A DNA stretch of 8,584 nucleotides from NCBI GenBank assembly GCA_028682985.1, contig JAJRAE010000048.1:1-8584 (forward strand). Reading direction: 5' to 3'. Shown one piece after another: positions 6,241 to 8,584 of the stretch. Positions within the stretch are counted from its first letter, which is position 1. Each line of letters begins with the position of its first letter. Both the position numbers and the translations under genes were made by a program. The notes beneath the pieces were generated by a model. The model searched no databases, was not told the DNA's origin, and saw only the letters and a list, made by a program, of their open reading frames with translations. The stretch is from Methanobacterium sp. (GTDB lineage Archaea > Methanobacteriota > Methanobacteria > Methanobacteriales > Methanobacteriaceae).

Positions 6241-6291
6241 ACTATATATTAATGTAATTATAAAGAAAAAATATTGTTATTCAAATAACCC

Positions 6292-6309
6292 ATCTAATTT
6301 TCATTAGAT
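6292..6309. repeat. 7-bp stem, 4-nt loop inverted repeat
   Basis: ATCTAAT, TTTC, ATTAGAT form a perfect short hairpin or palindromic protein site, about 24 bp before the TATA-like tract at 6333. Confidence 0.4.
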
Positions 6310-6401
6310 TATAGACATTAGCAAAGTAAGGGCTATATATATAAATAAATACAAATCTAAAAAAACATAAATCTTTATATGATTCTAATTGAGGTGTGAA
6401 C

Positions 6402-6437
6402 AGAACACTTTAGTTCTTTTATAAAACCTTTTTTATA
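6402..6437 (+). repeat. Two adjacent small hairpins just upstream of the tbp TATA box
   Basis: AGAAC/GTTCT (6402-6406 and 6413-6417, 6-nt loop) is followed by TATAAAA/TTTTATA (6420-6426 and 6431-6437, loop CCTT). They lie between the TATA-like box at 6373-6381 and the one at 6451-6460. They could form the leader of a longer tbp transcript, end a short RNA, or be extra TBP-binding sites, since both arms of the second look like TATA boxes. Confidence 0.35.
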
Positions 6438-6450
6438 GAATAGTTTTTAA

Positions 6451-6460
6451 AAATATATAA
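6451..6460 (+). promoter_or_regulatory. Probable TATA box of tbp
   Basis: AAATATATAA is centred about 25 nt before position 6480, giving a short leader that still contains the GGAGG site at 6486-6490. It is the best spaced of the TATA-like boxes in this region. Confidence 0.5.
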
Positions 6461-6485
6461 CAACGATTATTTTAAATCAAGCTCT

Positions 6486-6490
6486 GGAGG
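6486..6490 (+). promoter_or_regulatory. Shine-Dalgarno site of tbp
   Basis: GGAGG lies 6 nt before the ATG at 6497 and confirms the start. Confidence 0.8.
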
Positions 6491-6496
6491 ACGAAT

Positions 6497-7042
6497 ATGA
6501 CAGATGTGGAAATCAAAGTGGAGAATATAGTATCTTCTGCAACTCTGGGTAAATCAATAGACCTTCCCAGTGTAGCCCCAGCATTAGAGGGGGTTGAATA
6601 TAACCAAGAAAATTTCCCTGGATTGGTATATAAACTTAAGGAACCTAAAACAGCGGCATTAATATTTGGATCAGGAAAACTGGTGTGTACTGGCGCTAAA
6701 TCAGTGGAAGATTCCAAAAAAGCCATACATATAACTGTGGATCAGATGAGAACACTGGATCCGGACATTCCCCATGAATTTGAAATTAAAATCCAAAATA
6801 TCGTAGCTTCAGCTAACCTGGGTCGGACACTGAACCTAGAGGCAGTAGCATTGGACTTAGAAAACACTGAATATGAGCCCGAACAATTCCCCGGACTAGT
6901 ATATAGACTGGATGACCCAAAAGTTGTATTACTCCTATTTGGATCAGGAAAAGTTGTTTGTACTGGAGCTAAAACATTTGACGATGCACAATTAGGTGTA
7001 GAAAAAACAAAAGAACGTTTAGCTGAATTAGATTTAATTTAA
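6497..7042 (+). CDS. tbp: TATA-box binding protein (archaeal TBP)
   Basis: A complete 181-residue general transcription factor, standard length for archaeal TBP. It binds promoter TATA boxes and, with TFB, recruits RNA polymerase. It consists of two imperfect repeats about 91 residues apart: VENIVSSATLGKSIDL near 8-23 and IQNIVASANLGRTLNL near 99-114. Each repeat has the FPGLVY and FGSGK...VCTGAK blocks. The four phenylalanines expected to insert into the DNA minor groove are present (F40, F57, F131, F148). The C-terminus ends AELDLI, without the acidic tail seen in some archaeal TBPs. The ATG is fixed by GGAGG 6 nt upstream. The SerB-like gene follows after 37 bp in the same direction, so the two may share a transcript. 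The upstream region holds several TATA-like boxes, so autoregulation is possible but not shown. Confidence 0.97.
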   Translation: MTDVEIKVENIVSSATLGKSIDLPSVAPALEGVEYNQENFPGLVYKLKEPKTAALIFGSGKLVCTGAKSVEDSKKAIHITVDQMRTLDPDIPHEFEIKIQNIVASANLGRTLNLEAVALDLENTEYEPEQFPGLVYRLDDPKVVLLLFGSGKVVCTGAKTFDDAQLGVEKTKERLAELDLI

Positions 7043-7070
7043 ATTCCCTTTTTACTTTAATTTATAAATT

Positions 7071-7075
7071 GGTGG
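7071..7075 (+). promoter_or_regulatory. Ribosome binding site that fixes the serB TTG start
   Basis: GGTGG stands 4 nt before the TTG at 7080. An in-frame TAA at 7065-7067 excludes any earlier start, and no ATG or GTG lies between, so TTG is the only reasonable start. aksA uses the same GGTGG plus TTG arrangement. Confidence 0.7.
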
Positions 7076-7079
7076 TCTT

Positions 7080-8584
<1,505 letters not shown>

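Larger units (their letters stand above)
6082..6496. other. 415-bp AT-rich intergenic region upstream of tbp
   Basis: I see no credible gene here on the strand read closely. It holds a T-run (6100-6105) that could end the small membrane protein transcript. It also holds a 9-bp inverted repeat with a 29-nt spacer (6194-6202 with 6232-6240), a 7-bp hairpin (6292-6309), and two tbp-proximal hairpins (6402-6417 and 6420-6437). TATA-like boxes occur at 6333-6346, 6373-6381 and 6451-6460. The last is best placed for tbp. The others could start a longer tbp leader or a short RNA. Confidence 0.6.

Noticed and set aside
6202..6252. 16-codon hydrophobic peptide frame (MDLNYKKLILFLFTIY) in the intergenic region
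   Set aside because: It has no ribosome binding site and no promoter at the right distance. Short AT-rich frames of this kind are expected by chance.
6391..6396. GAGGTG resembling a Shine-Dalgarno site upstream of tbp
   Set aside because: No start codon follows at a usable distance, and frames through it close within about 12 codons.
6472..6726. 84-codon minus-strand open frame opposite the start of tbp
   Set aside because: It lies within the first repeat of TBP, which is certain. No start signals were seen.

Overview
The window reads as chromosomal DNA of a methanogenic archaeon, most likely a mesophilic member of the Methanobacteriales (Methanobacterium-like). This is inferred from four things: an archaeal TATA-binding protein, coenzyme B biosynthesis enzymes (homocitrate synthase AksA and homoaconitase HacA), AT-rich intergenic DNA with archaeal TATA-like boxes, and ribosome binding sites of the GGAGG/GGTGG type. 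No mobile elements, CRISPR arrays, rRNA or tRNA genes were seen.

Left half (1-3851, all minus strand). In transcription order it holds an unrecognised helical, highly charged protein (3851-3447), a CYTH-domain CyaB-like protein (3340-2801), homocitrate synthase aksA (2630-1455, TTG start), homoaconitase large subunit hacA (1364-117), and the first 38 codons of a probable DUF98/chorismate lyase-like protein (116-1). The last gene starts directly after the hacA stop codon. AksA and HacA are consecutive enzymes of the 2-oxoacid chain elongation that makes 2-oxosuberate for coenzyme B. If the partial gene is a chorismate lyase, it would supply 4-hydroxybenzoate for methanopterin, giving a cofactor-synthesis cluster. 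The gaps (106, 170, 90 and 0 bp) suggest several transcription units, with hacA and the partial gene coupled.

Centre (3852-6081). An AT-rich divergent promoter region of about 210 bp leads to a large polytopic membrane protein with hallmarks of a GT-C (ArnT/PMT-like) glycosyltransferase. It is followed by a 54-residue membrane protein (5917-6081) with a near-perfect Shine-Dalgarno sequence. The putative TATA box of this small gene lies between the arms of a perfect 12-bp inverted repeat, which looks like an operator.

Right half (6082-8584). A 415-bp AT-rich region with several TATA-like boxes and small inverted repeats precedes tbp (6497-7042). Only 37 bp after tbp, an unterminated reading frame begins at a TTG codon (7080) and runs off the window. 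It encodes a SerB-like HAD phosphatase joined, through an acidic linker containing a diverged 51-nt tandem duplication, to a long coiled coil that resembles the archaeal COG1340 family. This HAD/coiled-coil fusion next to tbp, the 54-residue membrane protein with its operator-like palindrome, and the repeated TATA-containing motif upstream of cyaB are the least ordinary items. No wholly new multi-gene system is evident.
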